Below, piece by piece: positions 6,271 to 11,929 of a DNA stretch of 14,443 nucleotides (the first letter of the stretch is position 1; every line of letters starts with the position of its first letter). Location: assembly GCA_003505155.1 (NCBI GenBank), contig DNYJ01000028.1, positions 3,867-18,309 on the forward strand, read 5' to 3'. This DNA comes from Candidatus Uhrbacteria bacterium. GTDB taxonomy: Bacteria > Patescibacteriota > Patescibacteriia > UBA9934 > UBA10169. Under the pieces are notes generated by a model, which did not search any database, was not told the DNA's origin, and was given only the letters and a program-made list of their open reading frames with translations. Made by a program: the position numbers and the translations under genes.

Positions 6271-6307
6271 TCATTAAACCCTCGTTTGTAAACTGGTTAT
6301 TTACACT

Positions 6308-7102
6308 ATGTCCAAGGTTTCAAGTACACGACTCTCTCAAACACTGGAATACCTCGGTGTTGGCAAAAACGAAGCCGATCTGTACTCGACCTTGTTGCGC
6401 TACCCCGCCTCAACCGTACAGGAGCTTCAAACCAAAACCCCCTTCCCTCGCACCATGCTCTATTACGTCCTTAATAACCTCATCGCGCAGGGGTTGGTGA
6501 GTTCCACCAAGTCCTCCACCAAAACCACCTACGCAGCGGAAAGCCCCGACCGTCTTTACGATTTGCTCGCTAAACGCGAAGAAGAGTTCGCGGCGCAGGC
6601 GAAGACGCTCCGAGAACTGGTCCCAACCCTCAAACAAAAACACCGTCTGGCGGGCAAGCGCCCCGACGTGCGTATCTTTGAAGGTATGGACGCATACAAA
6701 AAAGCCCTCGAGGAAATTCTTGTTGCTAAGCCATTAGAGATTCTGGCGTTCGGGGATCCCGATCTTCGACAATCATCAGGCATCGAAGCTCGTGAAACTT
6801 TCGACGGGCGACGCCGTGCAAAAAAGATCGTGAAAAAAGTTCTACTCCCCGATTCGCCCAAAGCGCGAAACATGCTTTCCGTTCGCCAGTATGACGACTA
6901 CACGCAATTTCGATTCACGGACGAAGACTTCGGAGTGGATCTTCTCCTCTTTGATGGTAAGCTGCTCTACACGACCTATGCGGATCGCGAGCCCATGACG
7001 ATTCTTATCGAAGACGAAGCCCTCTGCACCATGCAAAAGCAATTTTTCCACGAACGATGGGAGCGTTCCGAGGATGCAACCTTGACGCGATACTCGTCCT
7101 AA
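6308..7102 (+). CDS. TrmB-family transcriptional regulator
   Basis: 264 residues. Residues 8-76 form a winged helix-turn-helix of the TrmB type (LGVGKNEADLYSTLL, then recognition helix PRTMLYYVLNNLIAQGLV). Residues 82-112 are a charged coiled-coil linker. Residues about 120-260 are the C-terminal sensor domain, starting RIFEGMDAYKKALEEIL. TrmB proteins bind operator DNA through the first domain and, in archaeal members, sugars through the second; the ligand here is unknown. The gene is first in an operon with the DNPH1-like gene 19 nt downstream. Its promoter overlaps that of the divergent GC-rich operon, so autoregulation and control of that operon are likely. It is paralogous in design, but only weakly similar in sequence, to the regulator at 9547-10320. 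Confidence 0.88.
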   Translation: MSKVSSTRLSQTLEYLGVGKNEADLYSTLLRYPASTVQELQTKTPFPRTMLYYVLNNLIAQGLVSSTKSSTKTTYAAESPDRLYDLLAKREEEFAAQAKTLRELVPTLKQKHRLAGKRPDVRIFEGMDAYKKALEEILVAKPLEILAFGDPDLRQSSGIEARETFDGRRRAKKIVKKVLLPDSPKARNMLSVRQYDDYTQFRFTDEDFGVDLLLFDGKLLYTTYADREPMTILIEDEALCTMQKQFFHERWERSEDATLTRYSS

Positions 7103-7121
7103 TATCCAAACATCTATCCCT

Positions 7122-7523
7122 ATGAACATCTTCTTCGCCGCCGCTATCCGCGGAGGCCGCGCGCAACAACCCATGTACACAGCGATCATCTCGACGCTAA
7201 AACAACGAGGGCACGCTGTTCTCAACGAACATGTTGCCGACGAAGAGATTTCCGATTACGGCGAGACGGATCTCTCCAAGGAACAGATTCATAAACGGGA
7301 AATGGAGTGGCTGTCAGAATCGGATATCATCGTTGCCGAAGTCACTACGCCAAGTTTAGGGGTCGGATACTTGATCGCACGAGCCCTCGAGATGGGTAAA
7401 CGCGTCGTCTGTCTCTATCAAGGTGAGGACACACATAAACTCTCGGCAATGATCAAAGGCGACACGCGTGTCGAGGTTATCACCTACACAGACACAAACG
7501 AGCTGAACGATGTGTTAAAATGA
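7122..7523 (+). CDS. DNPH1/Rcl-like nucleoside 2-deoxyribosyltransferase-fold protein
   Basis: 133 residues, full length for the family. It aligns readily with mammalian DNPH1 (Rcl), which splits the N-glycosidic bond of deoxynucleoside 5'-monophosphates including 5-hydroxymethyl-dUMP: IRGGR (9-13), NEHVAD (35-40), WLSESDIIVAEVTTPSLGVGY (63-83) and LSAMIKG (107-113). Phosphate-binding residues (R10, S78, S108) are kept. However, by my recalled rat numbering the catalytic Glu93 is Leu84 here (codon TTG), Asp69 is Glu60 and Tyr13 is Phe4. The fold is certain, but hydrolase activity is doubtful; it may have altered chemistry or bind nucleotide without cleaving it. It is co-transcribed between the TrmB gene and mgtE, whose ATG is six bases past its stop. 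Confidence 0.85.
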   Translation: MNIFFAAAIRGGRAQQPMYTAIISTLKQRGHAVLNEHVADEEISDYGETDLSKEQIHKREMEWLSESDIIVAEVTTPSLGVGYLIARALEMGKRVVCLYQGEDTHKLSAMIKGDTRVEVITYTDTNELNDVLK

Positions 7524-7529
7524 GATCGT

Positions 7530-8519
7530 ATGAGGAGGAAGCGAGATCACGAACTTATCTTGCATGAGCTTGGGAGGGATATTGTGCGCGAGGAGCTTTT
7601 GACGGTGGGAGTCAAAAGCAAGGTCAAAAACGTCGCGCGAAAACTTCAAAGCTTCATGAACAGCCACGATGGAGCCGTACCTTCTGTGTTTGTGGTGGAC
7701 GCGAAAAAACGTCTGCTGGGAGAAGTGCCGCTCGTTTCGCTCATTCACGCGGAAGATGACACGCTTGTCGGAGAACTTCTGCACCGCGTACATACGGTCC
7801 ACGATCGCGTTTCCAAAGAGGAGCTCGTGAAGGCCGCGGTAGAAACGAAAACCGACCGACTGGCCATTGTGAATGAACACGCGGCGCCGGTAGCAGTCGT
7901 GCATACGCATGATCTCCTTGATCTCGCCGTGCGCGAAGCAAGCGGACATTCCCTGCGCCTCTTCGCGGGCGCGCACCACGACGAACGGCTCGCTGACGGC
8001 CCCTTCACCGCCGTAAGGTTGCGTTACCGATGGCTCATCTTAAACCTCGCCACTTCCATCCTTGTCGTTTTCACTGTCACCCTTTTTGAATCCACCATTT
8101 CCCGCTTTGTCATTCTTGCCGCCTACATGCCGCTTGTGGCCGGCATGGGAGGCAACGCCGGAGCGCAAGCCGTGGCGGTGATGGTGCGAGGCATTGCGCT
8201 TAGAGAACGGGAACGTTTGCCCGCTTTGCGTCTCATCGGAAAAGAACTTGCCACGGGACTCATGAATGGTCTCTTGACCGGAACCTTGATGGCCGTTGTC
8301 GCCGTCCTTATCGGCCAGTCAGCGCTTCTTGGACTCGTCCTGGGAATCGCCATCGTCATCAATCTGTTGGTCGCAGGCATCTTTGGCGCCGGAGTCCCGA
8401 TGACACTCAAAGCTCTCGGCTTCGATCCCGCCCTTTCCGCATCTATCTTCGTCACCACCGCCACGGATATTTTCGGCTTCATCGCTTTCTTGGGGCTCGC
8501 GGGACTGATTCTTCTCTAG
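7530..8519 (+). CDS. mgtE: MgtE-family magnesium transporter, short form
   Basis: 329 residues against about 450 for typical MgtE. Residues 20-140 hold a weakly conserved CBS pair (VPSVFVVD and RLAIVNEH strands). From about 165 there are five hydrophobic helices, with the signatures MPLVAGMGGNAGAQ (200-213) and FDPALSASIFVTTATDIFGF (298-317). D313 matches the conserved transmembrane Asp near the C-terminus that contributes to the ion pathway. The N-terminal superhelical N domain, which helps close the channel when magnesium is high, is missing. The product should lie in the cytoplasmic membrane as a dimer importing Mg2+. The ATG at 7530 has no obvious ribosome site; coupling to the preceding stop six bases away is likely. 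Confidence 0.9.
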   Translation: MRRKRDHELILHELGRDIVREELLTVGVKSKVKNVARKLQSFMNSHDGAVPSVFVVDAKKRLLGEVPLVSLIHAEDDTLVGELLHRVHTVHDRVSKEELVKAAVETKTDRLAIVNEHAAPVAVVHTHDLLDLAVREASGHSLRLFAGAHHDERLADGPFTAVRLRYRWLILNLATSILVVFTVTLFESTISRFVILAAYMPLVAGMGGNAGAQAVAVMVRGIALRERERLPALRLIGKELATGLMNGLLTGTLMAVVAVLIGQSALLGLVLGIAIVINLLVAGIFGAGVPMTLKALGFDPALSASIFVTTATDIFGFIAFLGLAGLILL

Positions 8520-8524
8520 GGGCC

Positions 8525-8553
8525 TTGATTGAGAGCTTGGATTACGTTACACT
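8525..8553 (+). promoter_or_regulatory. Candidate promoter for tRNA-Gly
   Basis: TTGATT (8525-8530), a 17-nt spacer and TACACT (8548-8553), about 16 nt before the mature tRNA 5' end after the expected start site. Each hexamer matches four of six positions. Read-through from mgtE is an alternative. Confidence 0.4.
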
Positions 8554-8575
8554 GCCCACGCAAAATTCAAACCGC

Positions 8576-8650
8576 GCGGGTATCGTATAGCGGTTATTAT
8601 CCCAGTTTTCCAAACTGGTGATGGGGGTTCGACTCCCCCTACCCGCTCCA
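8576..8650 (+). tRNA. tRNA-Gly (anticodon UCC)
   Basis: A 75-nt cloverleaf with acceptor arms GCGGGTA and TACCCGC, discriminator T and an encoded CCA at 8648-8650. The anticodon arm CCAGT-TTTCCAA-ACTGG places TCC at the anticodon. The T arm is GGGGGTTCGACTCCCCC. It lies 56 nt after mgtE on the same strand and converges with the phosphatase gene. Confidence 0.97.
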
Positions 8651-8701
8651 CAAACAAACTACATCGTGGTTTCTTTTTGTGTGCGCGAAGAGAAAATCTT
8701 C

Positions 8702-8741
8702 TGGTGAGTAAATCTGGACGATCGTGTAGTTTTACTCACCA
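8702..8741 (-). terminator. Inverted repeat overlapping the phosphatase stop codon
   Basis: TGGTGAGTAAA (8702-8712) and TTTACTCACCA (8731-8741) are perfect 11-bp complements with an 18-nt loop. The TAA stop of the minus-strand gene is inside the arm. The repeat sits in the convergent gap between tRNA-Gly and the phosphatase gene. It may terminate either transcript or protect the mRNA end, though no strong T-run follows on the minus strand. Confidence 0.45.
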
Positions 8742-9526
8742 CATGAAAGACCGAGTACATCGCATAATTGTGGATGAAGAGACGGATTGGCGGCAATAAG
8801 ACCTCTGGCTTCACCCAAGACAAGAGGCTTGCCGTCGCCATTGGTCACGAGGCACCCGGCCTCCTCCAAAATCACTTTTGCCGGCGCAAAGTCCCACCAC
8901 TGTCCGCCGGTAAACATCCAATCCTGTTTTCCTTCCGCCACGGATTTTACTGAAACGCAAATCGCCCAGATGCTCATTCCCGTCATGTTTCTTGAGAGCA
9001 TAGCTTCCATATAGGCCATCAGCCGACGACGCTGTTCTTTGGGACTCACCCATTTGCCAGACCAACTTGATGCGGTGCCAAAGCTTGAGTCGAGTCTCTC
9101 ACGCGAGCTCGCTTGCAAACGTTCCCCGTTCAGCCACGCGCCGCCTCCGCGCTTTGCAAACAAAAGTTCGTCAGTGACGGGAAAATAAATGGCGCCAAGC
9201 TCGATCTCTTTTTCATGTTGGAGAGCCACCATTACGCCAAACAAAGGCCATCCGGTTGCAAACATCTTCGTGCCGTCCAGTGGATCAATGATCCACGTGT
9301 ACTCGCGATCCGTCTGCCAGTGTTCCTCGGGAATTTCTTCGGAGATAATACCGTGATCTTGATAGGCGCCGTGAATACGCGAGGTCAAAATTTCGTTGGA
9401 GAGCAGATCTGCCTCTGTCACAACATCATGCTCTCCATTCTTCGTGTACTTCACGCCCGTGTTCAAAAACAGAGGTCGAATCGCCTCCCCAGCCTCACGA
9501 ACGATGTCTTGGATAAACTGATCCAT
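8732..9526 (-). CDS. Inositol-monophosphatase-family phosphatase
   Basis: 264 residues, the normal family length. The metal-binding signatures are present: E63/E64 in GIISEE, IIDPLDGT (79-86, with D81 and D84), and WDFAPAKVILEEAGC (211-225, with D212). Family members hydrolyse inositol phosphate, histidinol phosphate, fructose bisphosphate or PAP in a Mg2+- or Li+-sensitive way. Sequence alone does not pick the substrate; the typical VAEGKQDWMF segment (197-205) fits the SuhB/histidinol-phosphatase side. The ATG at 9526 is chosen over a TTG at 9535; neither has a Shine-Dalgarno. It follows the second TrmB-like gene by 20 nt, so it is probably that regulator's own operon partner and may belong to sugar or polyol metabolism. 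Confidence 0.9.
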   Translation of the reverse strand: MDQFIQDIVREAGEAIRPLFLNTGVKYTKNGEHDVVTEADLLSNEILTSRIHGAYQDHGIISEEIPEEHWQTDREYTWIIDPLDGTKMFATGWPLFGVMVALQHEKEIELGAIYFPVTDELLFAKRGGGAWLNGERLQASSRERLDSSFGTASSWSGKWVSPKEQRRRLMAYMEAMLSRNMTGMSIWAICVSVKSVAEGKQDWMFTGGQWWDFAPAKVILEEAGCLVTNGDGKPLVLGEARGLIAANPSLHPQLCDVLGLSCGE

Positions 9527-9546
9527 AGGATTCAAAGTATAACACG

Positions 9547-10320
9547 TTATGGCTGGCCAGAAATCTTTTCATTCGGCGAAGCGGGGCAGTGATCCCACAT
9601 GTAGCGGAACCACGTACGGAATGCATCGGCGATGATAGGATTTACAATGACCGTGAAGGAAAAATCCTCATCGAACCCGCCCGGATGAAGATCAGAAAGG
9701 ATGTTTACATGGTCGCCAAAAATATCAACCGCTCCGATCGTCGAGTACCCTTTGGGAAGAAGGCGATAGTTTGTTTTGACATAGTTCAAAATTTCAGGAC
9801 ACGATTCTTGTACTTCCCAATCGAAGAGATGAAAGAACGGGATACGCGCCTCTACAGCTTCCTTGTAAAACGTCGGGAAGAAATCTTTGACGCGCGGATC
9901 AAGCCACCCACCCTTGGCCGCGATAAAATATGCCGGTTCACCGACATGAAGCATGTCACGCATATAATTCTTCCATCCCTCCGGCCCGCGATAGATAAAC
10001 ACCTCTCCGGTTTTAGGTTTAGCATTATAAAGGCGATCCAACTCATCGAGTTGCTCATCGAGCATGGCCTGTTTTTCCAAAATAAACTCCTTAAGTTTGT
10101 GTGGATCCACGGGCTTGTACCGATTCTCTCCCGATTGAATAACGACAAACACGAGGCCCTTTTCCGTCATGCGATTTAAAACGTCGTAGATGTTGCGGCG
10201 ATTGATATTCGTCTTCTGGTTCAATTTGGAAACAGAAGCCTCACCCAACTCCAAAAGAGCCTCATACAACTCCGCCTCGTTCTTCGAAAGTCCTAGATTT
10301 TGAAACAATTCAACGTACAT
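9547..10320 (-). CDS. Second TrmB-family transcriptional regulator
   Basis: 257 residues. Residues 3-70 are a TrmB winged helix-turn-helix (LGLSKNEAELYEALLELGEASVSKL, with recognition helix NRRNIYDVLNRMTEKGLV). Residues 75-100 are a coiled coil, and residues 105-250 a sensor domain beginning EVFIYRGPEGWKNYMRDML. Acidic and aromatic residues (HLFDWEVQE, GGFDEDFSF) in the second half could form a ligand pocket; the ligand is unknown. It is the first gene of a two-gene unit with the phosphatase at 8732-9526. A 56-bp dyad lies directly upstream, between the candidate promoter and the ATG, as expected for autoregulation. The gap to the divergent secreted-protein gene is 169 bp, so it may control that gene as well. 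Confidence 0.88.
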   Translation of the reverse strand: MYVELFQNLGLSKNEAELYEALLELGEASVSKLNQKTNINRRNIYDVLNRMTEKGLVFVVIQSGENRYKPVDPHKLKEFILEKQAMLDEQLDELDRLYNAKPKTGEVFIYRGPEGWKNYMRDMLHVGEPAYFIAAKGGWLDPRVKDFFPTFYKEAVEARIPFFHLFDWEVQESCPEILNYVKTNYRLLPKGYSTIGAVDIFGDHVNILSDLHPGGFDEDFSFTVIVNPIIADAFRTWFRYMWDHCPASPNEKISGQP

Positions 10321-10331
10321 AAACGACTTTT

Positions 10332-10387
10332 AGCCAAATTTTGACCCAGCTCCTGAGCTAGCTCATGAGCTTGTCTGAAAATTGGCT
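10332..10387. promoter_or_regulatory. 56-bp dyad, candidate operator or leader hairpin
   Basis: Two nested inverted repeats share the same centre (between 10359 and 10360). The inner 24 bp (10348-10371) is built from GAGCT/AGCTC units and has one mismatched pair. The outer arms AGCCAAATTTT (10332-10342) and AAAATTGGCT (10378-10387) are complementary except for one base. Over 28 positions 21 pair. It sits 12-67 bp upstream of the regulator ATG and in the leader of that gene. Operator for the adjacent TrmB-like protein is the simplest reading. Confidence 0.6.
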
Positions 10388-10431
10388 TATTTTAGTGAGC
10401 TTGGTTGTGGTGGCATTTGCCACTCATGCAA

Positions 10432-10461
10432 ATTATAGTATCTTTCCCTCATCCACTGCAA
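10432..10461 (-). promoter_or_regulatory. Candidate promoter for the second TrmB operon
   Basis: On the minus strand a perfect TATAAT (10432-10437) lies 18 nt after TTGCAG (10456-10461, three of six matches). It would give a leader of about 105 nt that contains the dyad. The same bases read as TATAGT (10434-10439) on the plus strand, a possible -10 for the secreted-protein gene, though with a poor -35 (TGGCAT). Confidence 0.45.
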
Positions 10462-10489
10462 TCCCGCTGTGGATGAATCCGAGAGCAAC

Positions 10490-11137
10490 ATGCACAGGCA
10501 GATCTTCATCGCCCTCGCGGGCTCCCTCTTCTCTCTCACTTTCAACACCCCCTGTCACGCGCAGACTCCGCCCCCCTTCTCCCCCGAGATCCGCCTTCTC
10601 CTGCACGGGACCAAGATCTTCGTCCCCTCGTCGGAGGACGGCAAGCCCGGCGTCGGTGTCAGCCTCTGGGTGATCGAGCCCAACCTGCTCGACACGAACC
10701 CGCAGGCGCAGGCGACCGCGGGGCTCCGCCTCGAACACACCGACGGCTGGGTCGAGTTCCTCGGCGGCGGGGTTTTCTCGCCAACGACCACCTCGCCTAT
10801 CGTCCCCGTATTCGATCTACGGGCGTTCGTGGCCCCCGCCCGTCACCTCCACCTCTTCAGTGAGGTGTCGGTGTACGGCGACGCCATCTACGGCTTCGCC
10901 CAAGCCGACGTGCCAATCCAGCGAGGCGAGCAAATCGTCGCCAAAGTCGGCATCGAGATCGAGGCGGCGAAGGCGTGGGAAGGACCCGGCGGCTTCGTCG
11001 CTGTCGGCCCCGATGTCATCATCCCGTGGAGCGAGTTCTTCGCCACGGTTGTCGCCGTCCAAGTCCGCGGGACGCACTCGCCCACAGGACCCGCCGCAGA
11101 CCTCGTCGGCCGCATCTACGCCGTCATTGATCTCTGA
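10490..11137 (+). CDS. Secreted beta-rich protein of unknown function
   Basis: 215 residues. The N-terminus is a signal peptide: MHRQ, then hydrophobic IFIALAGSLFSLTF, then PCHAQ with likely signal peptidase I cleavage after Gln25 or Ala24. The mature part shows repeated alternating polar/hydrophobic strands of about ten residues separated by short turns (QATAGLRLEH, GWVEFLGGGVF, VFDLRAFVAPA, HLFSEVSVYG, QIVAKVGIEIEA, FFATVVAVQVRG, GRIYAVIDL), like a small beta-barrel or beta-sandwich. There are no cysteines in the mature part, no lipobox and no membrane helix. The frame opens at a GTG at 10469, but the ATG at 10490 puts the signal peptide at the start. GC content is clearly above that of the neighbours, as in the 3317-6183 block. 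The function and the host of origin are not known. Confidence 0.7.
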   Translation: MHRQIFIALAGSLFSLTFNTPCHAQTPPPFSPEIRLLLHGTKIFVPSSEDGKPGVGVSLWVIEPNLLDTNPQAQATAGLRLEHTDGWVEFLGGGVFSPTTTSPIVPVFDLRAFVAPARHLHLFSEVSVYGDAIYGFAQADVPIQRGEQIVAKVGIEIEAAKAWEGPGGFVAVGPDVIIPWSEFFATVVAVQVRGTHSPTGPAADLVGRIYAVIDL

Positions 11138-11195
11138 CGGCAATCTCCCACCAAAAAACCATCCGACTCGCACTCGACCGGATGCACCCCTCCTC

Positions 11196-11220
11196 GATCG
11201 CCGACACTCTGCCGGCGATC
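11196..11220 (+). terminator. Hairpin downstream of the secreted-protein gene
   Basis: GATCGCCG (11196-11203) and CGGCGATC (11213-11220) pair perfectly across a nine-base loop, 59 nt after the stop. A weaker CATCCG/CGGATG stem (11160-11184) precedes it. No T-run follows, so the role is uncertain. Confidence 0.35.
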
Positions 11221-11251
11221 TTCCAATTGGAGGAGCTTGATCTCGAATCGA

Positions 11252-11303
11252 GGTCAGGACATGGGTCATGCGGGAGCTAAGCTCCTGCATTTCGATCCTG
11301 ACC
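11252..11303 (+). other. Nested stem structure in the intergenic region
   Basis: The outer stem GGTCAGGA (11252-11259) / TCCTGACC (11296-11303) encloses an inner stem GCGGGAGC-TAA-GCTCCTGC (11270-11288, one wobble). It lies between the secreted-protein gene and the bidirectional terminator. It could be part of a 3' untranslated region or a small RNA; no promoter was identified for it. Confidence 0.4.
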
Positions 11304-11327
11304 CTACTTTGCTAAATTTATCTTAAC

Positions 11328-11353
11328 CGGTTCCGGATGTGATTCCGGAACCG
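11328..11353. terminator. Bidirectional rho-independent terminator
   Basis: CGGTTCCGGA (11328-11337) pairs perfectly with TCCGGAACCG (11344-11353) around TGTGAT. On the plus strand it is followed by ATCTGATTTTTG, and on the minus strand by GTTAAGATAAATTT. It serves the secreted-protein gene on one side and ruvC, which stops at 11378, on the other. Confidence 0.8.
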
Positions 11354-11377
11354 ATCTGATTTTTGTGTTATTTTGAG

Positions 11378-11878
11378 CTACGCGAGTCCTATCGCCGTGA
11401 TCGCGATGGCGAGAGCGTCGGAGGCGTCGTCAAGCTTGGGAGATTTCTTCATCCCCGTCAGGCGTAGGACCATTTCTTCCACCGCCCGCTTGTCTGCCTG
11501 CCCATTTCCCGTTACTGCCGATTTGACTTGTCCCGGCGTGAGCTCGACGACTCGGACTCCTGCTCGCGCGCAGACAAGGAGAATCGCCCCGCGAGCTTCC
11601 GCCACACCCATCGCCGTCTTGGCATTCGTCGTAAAGAAGATTTTCTCGATCGCGACGAGATCGGGTTTGTGCCGATTCAAAAGCTCCTCGATATCTCGAG
11701 CGACCTCTGAAAGCCGTGCGCCAATTTCAACTCCGGCCTCCGTTGTCGAGACGCCATAATCCACCACCTCCACATCAGAACCATTCCCGCCAGAGGACTG
11801 GCACAGCGTGCGAATAAGTCCAAACCCGCATCGGCCATAGCCAGGATCAATCCCAAGAATGATTTGAGACACCGTCAT
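11378..11878 (-). CDS. ruvC: Holliday junction resolvase RuvC
   Basis: 166 residues, normal RuvC length. The RNase H-like fold carries the four acidic catalytic residues: D11 in LGIDPGYGRCGFG, E78 in VAIEKIFF, and D151/D154 in KLDDASDALAIAI. The conserved FFTTNAKTAMGVAEARG (81-97) and LTPGQVKSAVTGNGQADK (113-130) blocks are also present. RuvC dimers cut Holliday junctions symmetrically, working with RuvA and RuvB; neither of those genes is in the window. The frame opens at a TTG at 11896, inside the rpoC terminator, so the ATG at 11878 is the start. It lies downstream of rpoC on the same strand but beyond a strong terminator, and its own promoter was not identified. Confidence 0.95.
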   Translation of the reverse strand: MTVSQIILGIDPGYGRCGFGLIRTLCQSSGGNGSDVEVVDYGVSTTEAGVEIGARLSEVARDIEELLNRHKPDLVAIEKIFFTTNAKTAMGVAEARGAILLVCARAGVRVVELTPGQVKSAVTGNGQADKRAVEEMVLRLTGMKKSPKLDDASDALAIAITAIGLA

Positions 11879-11896
11879 ACGATGCCAGAATAACAA

Positions 11897-11926
11897 ACAA
11901 GCGGGGTTCCTGCGAACCCCGCTTGT
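11897..11926 (-). terminator. Rho-independent terminator of rpoC
   Basis: ACAAGCGGGGTTC (11897-11909) pairs perfectly (13 bp) with GAACCCCGCTTGT (11914-11926) around a four-base loop. On the minus strand it begins three bases after the rpoC stop and is followed by TTGTTATTCT. It ends the rpoC transcript before ruvC. Confidence 0.88.
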
Positions 11927-11929
11927 GCT

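Noticed and set aside
5542..6291. Plus-strand open frame of 249 codons
   Set aside because: It is antisense to the 5026-6183 gene, crosses both divergent promoters, and has no ribosome site or recognisable motif.
9536..9549. Small ATAAC-AC-GTTAT dyad between the TrmB gene and the phosphatase gene
   Set aside because: It is short, partly made by the stop codon, and expected by chance in AT-rich sequence.
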